Shown: positions 44,901-53,989 of the stretch, in pieces
How positions within the stretch are numbered: position 1 is the first letter of the stretch
How the letters are laid out: each line of letters begins with the position of its first letter
NCBI RefSeq assembly: GCF_002631205.1
Contig: NZ_PDLO01000011.1
Coordinates: 1-64,000 of the forward strand
DNA: 64,000 bases
Source of the DNA: Neolewinella marina
GTDB lineage: Bacteria; Bacteroidota; Bacteroidia; Chitinophagales; Saprospiraceae
Reading direction: 5' to 3'
Program-made: the position numbers and the translations under genes
The notes under the pieces: generated by a model
Seen by the model: the letters and a program-made list of their open reading frames with translations, nothing else
Told to the model about the DNA's origin: nothing
Databases searched by the model: none

Positions 44901-47900
44901 GGCGGAGGTGGCGGGGCTGCACCTGATGCGGGCCGCCCGCGACCCCAAGGCGTACCGTAACACGGCCGAGGGCCGGTATGGCTTCACGGTAGTCGGAAGC
45001 GGGGGGGAAGAGGTGGGTGTACATCCCCTGACCTACGCTACGGAAGCCGAGCGAGACGGCACCCGGGACAAGGTGCAGACCTTCTTCTCCGGCCGGCAAT
45101 TTGACTACCGCTTGCGGCAGGCGGCGGATCGCTTCGTCTGGTGCCTCACCGCCGGCGAAAGTGGGGCCACCCTGCGCGGGGAAGTACCCTTCGCCGACGC
45201 TGAAAATGCCGCCGCCCACTGGCGATTGGTACGTAAGGATCTCCTAACCACCGCCTACTGGCGGACCCGTGAGCGGGAAGACCAAACCTGGTGGCTGGAG
45301 GTAGAACGCGCCGATGGGTTATTGCTGGCGGGTAGTGGCCCCTTCGCCACGGAGGTGGCGGCCTACGCGGCCCGTACCAAGCTGCGGGAGTGGATCGGAC
45401 TGGGCATACCGGGGGGAGAGGGCGTGGAAAAGTTGCCCGGTACGTGGTCGTATCACCTCTATTTGGAGGGGCGGGAAGTGCTGCACGGTACCGAAAATTA
45501 CCCCGACGAAACGGCGACCGATCTGGCATTCCTGGCCCTGACCAAACTGGCTGGAGAACCGGATAACTACCGTGACCGACCTGATCCCGACGGCTGCCTG
45601 TTCTCCTTCGATGTGGTGGACGAACGGGGGGTAGTGGCCCGCCACCCGGAATTCTACCCGGAAGAAACGGCCCGGGATTTGCGGGATCGGGTCATGGCCC
45701 ACGTGCAGGAAAACACCCTGGCGTGCCGCATCGGCTACCGGGAATACCGGTGGACCTACTGCCTCGACTGGGAGGACTGCAGCGGCTGCTGTGGCACCCT
45801 GCTGTCGAGTATGGGGGCCGATTGGGATACGCCGGTGGCTGCCAAGGCCGCCGTCAAGAAGCTGCTGGCCCTGCTGCGATCGGGGGTCGCGCTGGCCGAC
45901 TGGACCAACGGGGAGTGGTACAGCTTCGGGGTAAGTGAAGGGGGTGAACCCATCGCCGAGCACCCCCGGGAATACCCGACGATGGCCGAGCGGGACCGGG
46001 TGCGCAACGATGCACGGGCCTATCTGGAAGCGTATTTCGGGCGCTGTGAACGGGGGGAAAGCGGCTTTACCATGGAGGATGAACTGTACGTCCACTGCAA
46101 GAGCATTCCGGTTTGCTGCACCAACGATGAGGCGGAGGAACCTACTGCCGCGGGCGCGGATTGCATCCTGAGTGCATACCGGCTGTCGGCGGCCGCGGCG
46201 GTGGCGGAACACCCCCTGGCGCTGTGTCCGGCCGCGGAGCGGGACGCGCTGGTGGAAGAAATTCAGGGGGCCAGCCAGCGGGGGGAACTGGAATACGTGG
46301 AGTTCTCTGTGGCGGGGACGCAGGTTCCATTCGCAGACCAAGCGCCGGGGACCACCGGCCTGGCACGCTACCACTACGCATGGTCGGTCAACGGACTGCC
46401 GCCCCTGCGCAGCGTCCGCTCCTTCGCCAGTGAAGCAGAGGCCCTGGCCGGTTTTGAAGCGGACCTGCCGGAGCTCCTGGCGGTCGCCGGCAAGGCCAAA
46501 AACTACGCCTCGGTGTCCCTGGGCTCATTCCTGGATGCGCACTACCGGAACTGCTGGCCGGAGGCAGCCGGACCCTTTACCGATTACCGTCCGGGACCCT
46601 TCAGTACGGCACCCTACCTCGTCCTTCACGGGAAGACCGGGTGGCCCCTGGTCTACTCGCCGGGTCCCGAAGACGCTGGCACAACGCGGCGGGGCTGGCA
46701 GGACTACGCGCTGCACTACCCGTTTCGGTATGTGGCCGGACGGGGCTGGCGCTATCACCTGATCGAGCCCGGGGGAACTGCGGAGTGGCTGCGGAGTACC
46801 CGTTTCTATTCCAGCCGCCTGGAGGCCCGACGGGCTTTTGGGGTGTTGCTCGAACTCCTCCGTTTTCCACCTAACTACCGCACCGATGATCGGCCCGAGG
46901 CCGGCATCTTCCGTCTGGAAATCATCGAAACGCTGCTGGAAGCCGCGGTGACCTACGCCGACGCCGCCCCGGTAATTAATACGGAAACGCCCTGCTGGGT
47001 AATCTGTCCGGCCACCTATCACCACCCTCGCTACACCATCGGCGAAGATTCCTGGCCCGTACTGTCCGATTGCCCGGAGGTGGCGGACGTCGACCCGCTT
47101 TGCCCCCGGGCGTGGGGGGAGGGACTTGAAACCTTCCTGCTCTACGGCACCGATGCCCGTAACTACTATGACTTTCTGGACGGGGCCGCGGACTGCTGCC
47201 ACGGATTTCGCGTTGTCAAGCCCGGTTACCGCGTTGCCCGCAATCCCCGCGAGAGCCACACCTCAGCCGAACGGGAAGCCCTGATGAACTGGCTGAACCA
47301 ATACGGGAACTGCCGGCTGGACAAGGAGGAGCAACCGTACCAGCAGTGCGTGAGCTTCGGCGCCGGAGTATACCGGCCGGCCCTGCGCGCGGCCGACGGT
47401 ACCATTCACTGGTTGGCTACCGCCCGCTTTGAAGATCCTGAAAAGGCTAATGCATACTGGAAGGAGCAGATGATCGCCCTGCTCGGCTACGCCAGGGAAC
47501 CTGACTACTACCAACCCCGCAAGACGGAACCCGACGCGGAAGGCAATATGCAGTACCGCCTAGAAGTCCTCGACGACGACGGCTCGGTGGTGCTGGAGAG
47601 CCAACAAAGCTTCGTGCGGGAGACGCTCGCCGCCGCCGCGCGGGAGCGCATCGCGCTGGCGAGACAATTCCCGATTTACGTATTTCGGGAGGCATACGGC
47701 TTCATGTGCTACAGTGCCGGAAAGGTGCCGGATTTCCAACGGCCCTCGGATTCCCCCTGCCTTCCCGCGGACCTGGAACCCGCGTCCGCGCCCCAGTGGG
47801 AGGAAGCCGAAACCACCCTGTTCAACGGGCTGCTGGAACTACAGGTGATGATGCCCGGCGAGGTCATCTGGGAAAGCAGTGAGGAATTCGGTTCACCGGA

Positions 47901-48696
47901 AGCAGCCTGGTCGGCCTACCGCTGTTTCCTGCGACTACTGGCGGATCGGCGGAACTACCAGCGGATCCAGCTGGCCGACTGCAACCTGTTTGGCATCGAA
48001 CTGACCCGCCCGGACCACGTGCTGGCCGAGCACCCCCGCCGCTACCCCGGAGTTACCACGCTGGAAGAGGCCCGGCAGGGCGTACTGGCCCGCGTCAACG
48101 GGGAAGGGATGCGACTCGTGGAGCACCTGCTGCTCCGGCCCCGGGTGGTGGGTGATGCGACCATTCCGAATATCTGTCCCGCCCCGCCGCCGCCACCGGA
48201 AGAAACGCCGGAAGGGTGTCCGAACCGCGACCAGTGGGCACCCAGTCCCGCGGCGGAGGAGTTGAACGCCCCCAAAACCGGTCTATCCGGCCAGCCCGAG
48301 CCGTTGCCGGAACTGCCCTACGTACCGGGGGCCGACCCCTATTCCTACTGGGCAACCATCGTGCTGCCGTACTGGCCGTACCGCTTTCAGAATATCAACT
48401 TCCGGGCCTTCTTCGCCGATACCCTGCGCCGGGAGGCCCCGGCCCACGTGGCCCTCAAGATCTGCTGGCTGGACCCAAAACAGATGCGGGATTTCACCCT
48501 CCGCTACCGAAGGTGGCTCCAGACGCTCGGCTGGGAGGACGCCTGCGACCGCAGCGATGCTCAGAAAGACCTGATCGACTTCCTGGATGGCATGACCTCC
48601 GTGTACCCGCCCGCCCGGCTGCAGTCCGATGACTGCGAGGCGGGAGGAGTGACCGATCCGGGGGCCGTTTTGCTCGGCAGCACCCAATTATCGTAA
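41908..48696 (+). CDS. Giant Pvc12-like baseplate protein with YegP-like repeats
   Basis: A 2262-residue protein. Residues 1-740 resemble the second large wedge protein of eCIS (Pvc12), with the hallmark [29 protein letters not shown] near residue 40 and [17 protein letters not shown] near 450. From about 745 to 2065 runs a long series of degenerate 40-50-residue units of two alternating kinds. One ends in NYR (for example 970-1017, 1179-1222, 1614-1659, 1974-2019). The other contains HP-x-x-YP (for example 1229-1267, 1335-1377, 2025-2064). Both resemble YegP/DUF1508 folds. The C-terminus (2135-2262; [23 protein letters not shown]) returns to wedge-like sequence. Confidence 0.85.
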   Translation: [2262 protein letters not shown]

Positions 48697-48714
48697 ATCC
48701 GAAAATCGCGAACC

Positions 48715-51700
48715 ATGGCCTTGGTAATCAACAATAACTCCTCCCACTCCCTGCCGCTATTCAGCGAGCACCAGGTACTGCGCGCCCGGGATCTGAACAA
48801 TCTGGTCAGCGCCGTTTTCGCCCAGCTGCGGCAAAATCGCATTTTCAACGTCGGGCTGGGGATCGTCGAGGGCTTCTCGGTGCGGTGGGATGAGGATCGC
48901 GGAGCCCTGGTCGTTGGCCGGGGATTTGGAGTGAGTTCGGACGGTTACGCCTTTGACCTCGACGAGTGCGCCTTCACCCACTTCCGGGGGGCAAATAGCC
49001 TGGGAGTAAGTCCGGAGCAGCGGGTGGGCGGCTGTGATGACTACTATACGCTGCTTGACAAGATCTCCGGCGGCGGCGGGAACTACGAGTTGGGGGCTCC
49101 AGGGGAAGTAGTGGCCCTGCGGGAGAATTGGCAGCGGCTCGTGCCGGACGCCGCGGAGGGGGCCGTAATTCCGGCGGGCCGTTACTGTCTGCTATACCTG
49201 TATCGGGAGGCCCAGGAAGCGCGGGCCTCCTGCTTCAGCGATTGCGAGGCGGCGGGGGCCGACCAGGTGGGGCAGTATCACGCCGTTCTGGTACCGATGG
49301 AGGACCGGGAGGACGGGCCGGAAGCGGAGGTGGTAAAGATCGATCTGCCCGAGGTGCCCCGACTGCCCGCCTTCGGGCTGGTAGAGCAAGAGATAAAGCT
49401 CTGCCGCATCCGGAACTGGGAGGATCTCTACCAAAGCTACCGAGCTGCCTGTGTGGGCATCCGGGAGGAACTGGCCCTCGCCTACGGCGCCGCGGCCCGG
49501 CTGCTGAATGCACCTGGGGGCACCCAACCCGATGCTGCGGACACGGCCCTCTACGCGGCTACCCAGGCGGTACTGGGGCGGCTGACGGAGGAGGTATATC
49601 CCGCTGACCCCGGCGGTGAATGCACCGACATCCAGTACCTCTACACCTACCACGAAGACCTGATCCTGGCTTATGCGGCCTTCTACCGGCTGCTGCAGGG
49701 GCAAACCATCACCCTGGGCAATACCGAGGAGAGCGCCACCGGGGCCACTCGCTGTGCCTTTTCCCGCCACCTGGAATTGCGGACCATTTACTTCGACGGC
49801 GAGTCGGGGGGGCGGGCCCTGATCTCCGACGAGGCCGAGGCCGCCGACCCCTGCCGGACCGGGCGCATCTTGCCGGATAACGGGGAGGAACGGCGTACCC
49901 TGCTGGATGAGGGGCAGCAGTACCTCGTCCGGATGCAACGCCTGGTGGAGGAGGGCCACCTCTTTTTCTCCACCTGGAAGCGGGAGGCATTATTCGATCC
50001 GCGGATCACGCCCGGGGACCGCCGCTTTCCCTTCCTGAAGGGGAACGCCCTGCCCTTCTACTACCACCCCGACGTTATGGACGACTGGCGGGTAGGGGTA
50101 CAGCCTACGATAGCGGCCTACCGCTACGTGGCGCATTCTGTCGAACACCCCCTGCTGTACCGACCGGAAAACTGGGATTTTTACCGCATTGAGGGGCACC
50201 TGGGCCACCCGCTCAGGCAAAACACACTTGGGGACAATCCCGACAACCTCCGCGAGGGTGGCGTCCGGGCCCGCATCGAAGAGTTGCGGGACTGCCTGAA
50301 CCTGGCCTTCGATGTGGTAGACGTCTCCCTGGACGAACCCGATGAGGAGAAACGGCTGGAGGTCATCACCGGGTCGGATCGTGACAACTGGTACAAGAAT
50401 GTCCGGAACGATATTCTCGGCACCCTCATTCCGCTCGCCGGTGGGGCAAAGACCGACGGGAGCGACCCGGACGATCCCGCCCTGCAGCGCTGCCGGTCCG
50501 TGGTCGAGTTCCTGCACGCCCACCCCCACCTGACGACGATTAACGACTGGGAAGAACTAAAGGGGCCCGTCGATTTTTGTGCTCCTCTCCCGGCTACGCT
50601 CACCTCCCAGCGACTGGACACCTTCGTGCAGGTCTACCGGGAGTTGGTACGCCTCCTCGAGGAAATGCGGGCCAAGAGGGACTCCGACGATCCCTTACCG
50701 TACCTGGATCTAGAGTTGGCCGAGTGCATCCGGGAAGCCGCCATCGAGGAGGTGCGGTACCGGGAGAGTCTGTGGAGACGGTGCTACCTGGCCGGCTTTT
50801 CCCGGCTGCACCCCGGATTGGTCCACTGGGGGGGCGTACCCCGTGGAGGGACTTTCGTGCTGGTACACAAGTCCAGCTTCGACCGGGAGGGACTGATCCA
50901 GATCCTGCGGCGGTACACAGATGCTTCGTCCGGCGCCTTTGCCAATAGTTCCGATGCCGACCTGATCACCTACGCCCGCCGGTTGCAGATCAACCCGGAA
51001 AGCTTTCGCCGTAAGGAGGTCGTAGCGGATTTCTGCCTGCCCTACCTCTGCTGCGGAGCGGGTGCGGTCAACCTGCAGGCAACTACGCCTTTGCCGCCGG
51101 AGCCTCTGACCCTGGAGGTGCGTACGGAAGCCTGTACCACCCTGAAACAATTACTGGCGGAACTGGGGCTCTCGGTCACGGTGAACGAGACCGGTGGCGA
51201 CCTGACCGTCGCCACGGCGGACAACGTAGAAATTGGCAACGCCGTGCGGATACATACGCTTACCCAGGGCGTTGCTTTCGAGGGGCTCACGCCGGCCCAA
51301 CTGGCGGACGCCACCCTGGAACTGGTGGCCACCTACCGGAAAGGGGACCGCAGCGTTAACCAGGCATTCACCGTGAGCCGGCAGCCGGAATGGATTCGGA
51401 TGAACGTCAACTTCGCGGGCCGGGAAACGGTGGACGACGTGCGTTACTGTCGCTACGACCTCCGTTTTGAAATCTCCCCGTCCAACGCCAGGGTAAGTCT
51501 CGACAATCCACCGGCGGGCGTCACCTACGATGCCACCGAACAGTCGCTGCGGGTACCGGAGGACATTGCCGGTCAGATCGATGGCCTTTCCCTCATCGCC
51601 ACGGCGGGGGACTGTACCGCACGGCACACCTTTATCCTGCCGCCCAAGCCCGGCGATGACGTAGTGGCACCCCCCGCCGGTAATACTACGCCCCCGGCCT

Positions 51701-52164
51701 TGGCCATCGTCCTGAATACCCGCCGCAGTACCCGGGAGGAGACCCTGGAGGGCCTGGGCGTGGCAGAGACCGAAACGACGGTGAAGGGGGAGGCCTACGG
51801 CAAGACCCAGGAATACGTCAGCGATTCCATTACGGATGTCCAGCCGGACCGTGGACTGGATCCCGCCCTGACCGCCCTTACCCGACTCCATACCGAAGAG
51901 GCAGAGCAGGCGGTCTTCATACGTAAGGCCGCAATGCTCGTGGCCACCAGTTTTCTCGATAAGCTGGCGCTGGCCGGGAAGGGAGAGGAACTGACCGACG
52001 ACCAGGAAAAGCTGATGAACTCTCTGAAGCAAACCCTGACCGCGTTAGGGATCACTGGAGACCAGGTCTTTAAAAATTGGAAGGTCAGCGAGCTCTACAC
52101 CGGCATCGACCGCAAGCGCCTGGGATATATCGGCAATCAACTCCGCGCGAATGAGAAAGGCTGA
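48715..52164 (+). CDS. Unknown large eCIS-associated structural protein
   Basis: A 1149-residue protein of unknown function. The N-terminal about 95 residues (PLFSEHQVLRARDLNNLVSAVFAQLRQNRIFNVGLGIVEGF..GRGFGVSSDGYAFDL) match a pattern recurrent in Bacteroidota particle-associated proteins: Q-V-L-x-A-x-x-L-N followed by G-x-G-I-V-x-G and G-x-G-x-S-x-x-G-Y. About 800-990 is beta-rich and Ig-like. The C-terminal 90 residues are helical. It lies between the Pvc12-like and tape-measure genes and overlaps the latter by 14 bp, so it is probably a particle component. Confidence 0.75.
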   Translation: MALVINNNSSHSLPLFSEHQVLRARDLNNLVSAVFAQLRQNRIFNVGLGIVEGFSVRWDEDRGALVVGRGFGVSSDGYAFDLDECAFTHFRGANSLGVSPEQRVGGCDDYYTLLDKISGGGGNYELGAPGEVVALRENWQRLVPDAAEGAVIPAGRYCLLYLYREAQEARASCFSDCEAAGADQVGQYHAVLVPMEDREDGPEAEVVKIDLPEVPRLPAFGLVEQEIKLCRIRNWEDLYQSYRAACVGIREELALAYGAAARLLNAPGGTQPDAADTALYAATQAVLGRLTEEVYPADPGGECTDIQYLYTYHEDLILAYAAFYRLLQGQTITLGNTEESATGATRCAFSRHLELRTIYFDGESGGRALISDEAEAADPCRTGRILPDNGEERRTLLDEGQQYLVRMQRLVEEGHLFFSTWKREALFDPRITPGDRRFPFLKGNALPFYYHPDVMDDWRVGVQPTIAAYRYVAHSVEHPLLYRPENWDFYRIEGHLGHPLRQNTLGDNPDNLREGGVRARIEELRDCLNLAFDVVDVSLDEPDEEKRLEVITGSDRDNWYKNVRNDILGTLIPLAGGAKTDGSDPDDPALQRCRSVVEFLHAHPHLTTINDWEELKGPVDFCAPLPATLTSQRLDTFVQVYRELVRLLEEMRAKRDSDDPLPYLDLELAECIREAAIEEVRYRESLWRRCYLAGFSRLHPGLVHWGGVPRGGTFVLVHKSSFDREGLIQILRRYTDASSGAFANSSDADLITYARRLQINPESFRRKEVVADFCLPYLCCGAGAVNLQATTPLPPEPLTLEVRTEACTTLKQLLAELGLSVTVNETGGDLTVATADNVEIGNAVRIHTLTQGVAFEGLTPAQLADATLELVATYRKGDRSVNQAFTVSRQPEWIRMNVNFAGRETVDDVRYCRYDLRFEISPSNARVSLDNPPAGVTYDATEQSLRVPEDIAGQIDGLSLIATAGDCTARHTFILPPKPGDDVVAPPAGNTTPPALAIVLNTRRSTREETLEGLGVAETETTVKGEAYGKTQEYVSDSITDVQPDRGLDPALTALTRLHTEEAEQAVFIRKAAMLVATSFLDKLALAGKGEELTDDQEKLMNSLKQTLTALGITGDQVFKNWKVSELYTGIDRKRLGYIGNQLRANEKG

Positions 52165-53989
52165 CGACCACATTATTGAGCGCGTCACTTTGGACGTAGT
52201 AACCGACCGGGGCGATTACGCCACCCAGCAGGCCTATACCGACTGGCTGCGGGGGAGCGCCCTGCCGGCGATGGAGGCCGTGTGCGACGAGCTCATCCCC
52301 CGGGGAGAACGCTGGCGGATGGACCGGCTGAACCTGGACCTGGGGTGGTTCCGGACCCTCGACCTGGATCTCCCCGGATCGCGGGCGGCCCTGCTCGATC
52401 GGCTGCTGGGCGCCCTGCGGTCAAGCCTGAAGGAGCAACTTGCGGCGGGGAAGGCCAGGGAATCCCAACGGACGGGGAAGCTACCGTTGCCGGCTCTGGA
52501 AGCCTCCGACCGAATGGCACCCGCGGCAACCGACCGCCCCTACGCCGCCTGGCTCCATTTCCTGAGCACCGGACACCTGCCCTGGTGGGCCGGATCGTTT
52601 CCACCCCCGGAGGAATGGGCGGCGGAACTGACGGAACGGCTCATCACCCCGAGCGCGCAGGAGTCACGGCGAATGCTCCGGGAACTGATGGCGCGGGATC
52701 GGGTGGCGGTCCGCCGACTGGTTTTGGATCCCCGCCACGAGCCTGCCTTTGGCGCGCTATTGCAAAGGTTCCCACCTGCGGCGGCCGCCTGGGCAAAGTG
52801 GGTGGCGGCAGGTGCGCTTTTCGATGTTGCCAATCTTCCTTCACTTGGTTACCCGATAGAGAAGCGCGCGTGGATCCAGTCCGGGAAAGGGTACTTCTGG
52901 TGGACAGTTCTCGGAAACCAGCGCGAGGATATGGCCGCGGAGGACGTGCTCGCCAGTGCACTGGCAGCGGTATACCCCGAATTTATAAAGTGGCCTCCGG
53001 CCTTGCGAAATAAACTATTTACCACCCTGGACATGCCCCGGAAGGCTGATGGGCGGCCCGCCAAAAAGAAGGCAGGTGAAAGCAAGGGACCGCAGCGGAA
53101 AGATAGCGGCACCCGCGATCGACCAGCGGAATTGGAAGGGGACTTTGGACCTACGCCGGGCACTTCCGGAAAAGGGACCGGAGAGAGGGCTGACCAGTGG
53201 GCCAGAGACGGTCGTGACCCGTACAAAGAAATAATCAGGAGCACCGGAGCAGCCGATCACAAAGCAGAACCGCGGTCGCCAGACCAAGAACCGACCGACC
53301 GAAAAAGCCCGGACACTCCGGATGAACGCCGTGCGTCCGTCCGCGACGCTGTACCCCCGAAAGCTGAAGCCCCATTAGGTCAGGCAGGACACCGGAACCC
53401 CGGGGCGTCCCCCCCGCCGACCCTGCAGCGTGCCGCTACCGATAATGATCCGGCCCGGGAACCGGAGGCCACACCGGAGCCCGTGGGCACCTATTTTTAC
53501 CTCGATCACGCGGGGGTGGTGCTTGCCCATCCCTTTCTGGCCCCGTTGTTTACCGCCCTCGGGTACTGGCAGGAGGAGGCCTTCGCGGATGCGTTGGCGC
53601 GGCAGCGGGCGGTCTTCCTGACCCACTACCTGGCGACCGGCGATCCGGCGGGGCGGGAGGAGGAAATGCAGTTGTCGAAACTGCTCTGTGGCTGGCCGGT
53701 TACCGGGGCGGGGGTGCAGCTGACGGAGCCCCTCACCGCTACCGAATGCCACGAGGCGGACGAAGTACTGCGGGCCGTGATCGGTCACTGGACGGCCCTG
53801 GGTAAGGCCAGTCCGGCCGGCCTGCGGGAAGGCTTCTTTGCCCGGGAAGGCCGACTGGAAAAGCAGGAAAACGTTTGGAAAATCACGGTGGAACGCAAGG
53901 CCCAGGATATCCTGCTGGGTCAGCTCCCCTGGGGAATCAGTCAGGTACTGCTGCCCTGGCACGAACGCATCATCAAGGTCGAATGGTAG
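52151..53989 (+). CDS. Contractile injection system tape-measure protein (Pvc14-like)
   Basis: A 612-residue CIS tape-measure-family protein. The conserved N-terminus (HIIERVTLDVVTDRGDYATQQAYTDWLRGSALPAMEAVCDELIP) and C-terminus (YLDHAGVVLAHPFLAPLFTALGYW, later MQLSKLLCGWPV, then WTALGKASPAGLREGFFAREGRLEKQENVWKITVERKAQDILL, PWGISQVLLPW) flank a charged, Pro-rich variable linker (about 295-440). Tape-measure length governs particle length in related systems. It overlaps the upstream gene by 14 bp, and its stop abuts the start of the effector gene. Confidence 0.94.
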   Translation: MRKADDHIIERVTLDVVTDRGDYATQQAYTDWLRGSALPAMEAVCDELIPRGERWRMDRLNLDLGWFRTLDLDLPGSRAALLDRLLGALRSSLKEQLAAGKARESQRTGKLPLPALEASDRMAPAATDRPYAAWLHFLSTGHLPWWAGSFPPPEEWAAELTERLITPSAQESRRMLRELMARDRVAVRRLVLDPRHEPAFGALLQRFPPAAAAWAKWVAAGALFDVANLPSLGYPIEKRAWIQSGKGYFWWTVLGNQREDMAAEDVLASALAAVYPEFIKWPPALRNKLFTTLDMPRKADGRPAKKKAGESKGPQRKDSGTRDRPAELEGDFGPTPGTSGKGTGERADQWARDGRDPYKEIIRSTGAADHKAEPRSPDQEPTDRKSPDTPDERRASVRDAVPPKAEAPLGQAGHRNPGASPPPTLQRAATDNDPAREPEATPEPVGTYFYLDHAGVVLAHPFLAPLFTALGYWQEEAFADALARQRAVFLTHYLATGDPAGREEEMQLSKLLCGWPVTGAGVQLTEPLTATECHEADEVLRAVIGHWTALGKASPAGLREGFFAREGRLEKQENVWKITVERKAQDILLGQLPWGISQVLLPWHERIIKVEW

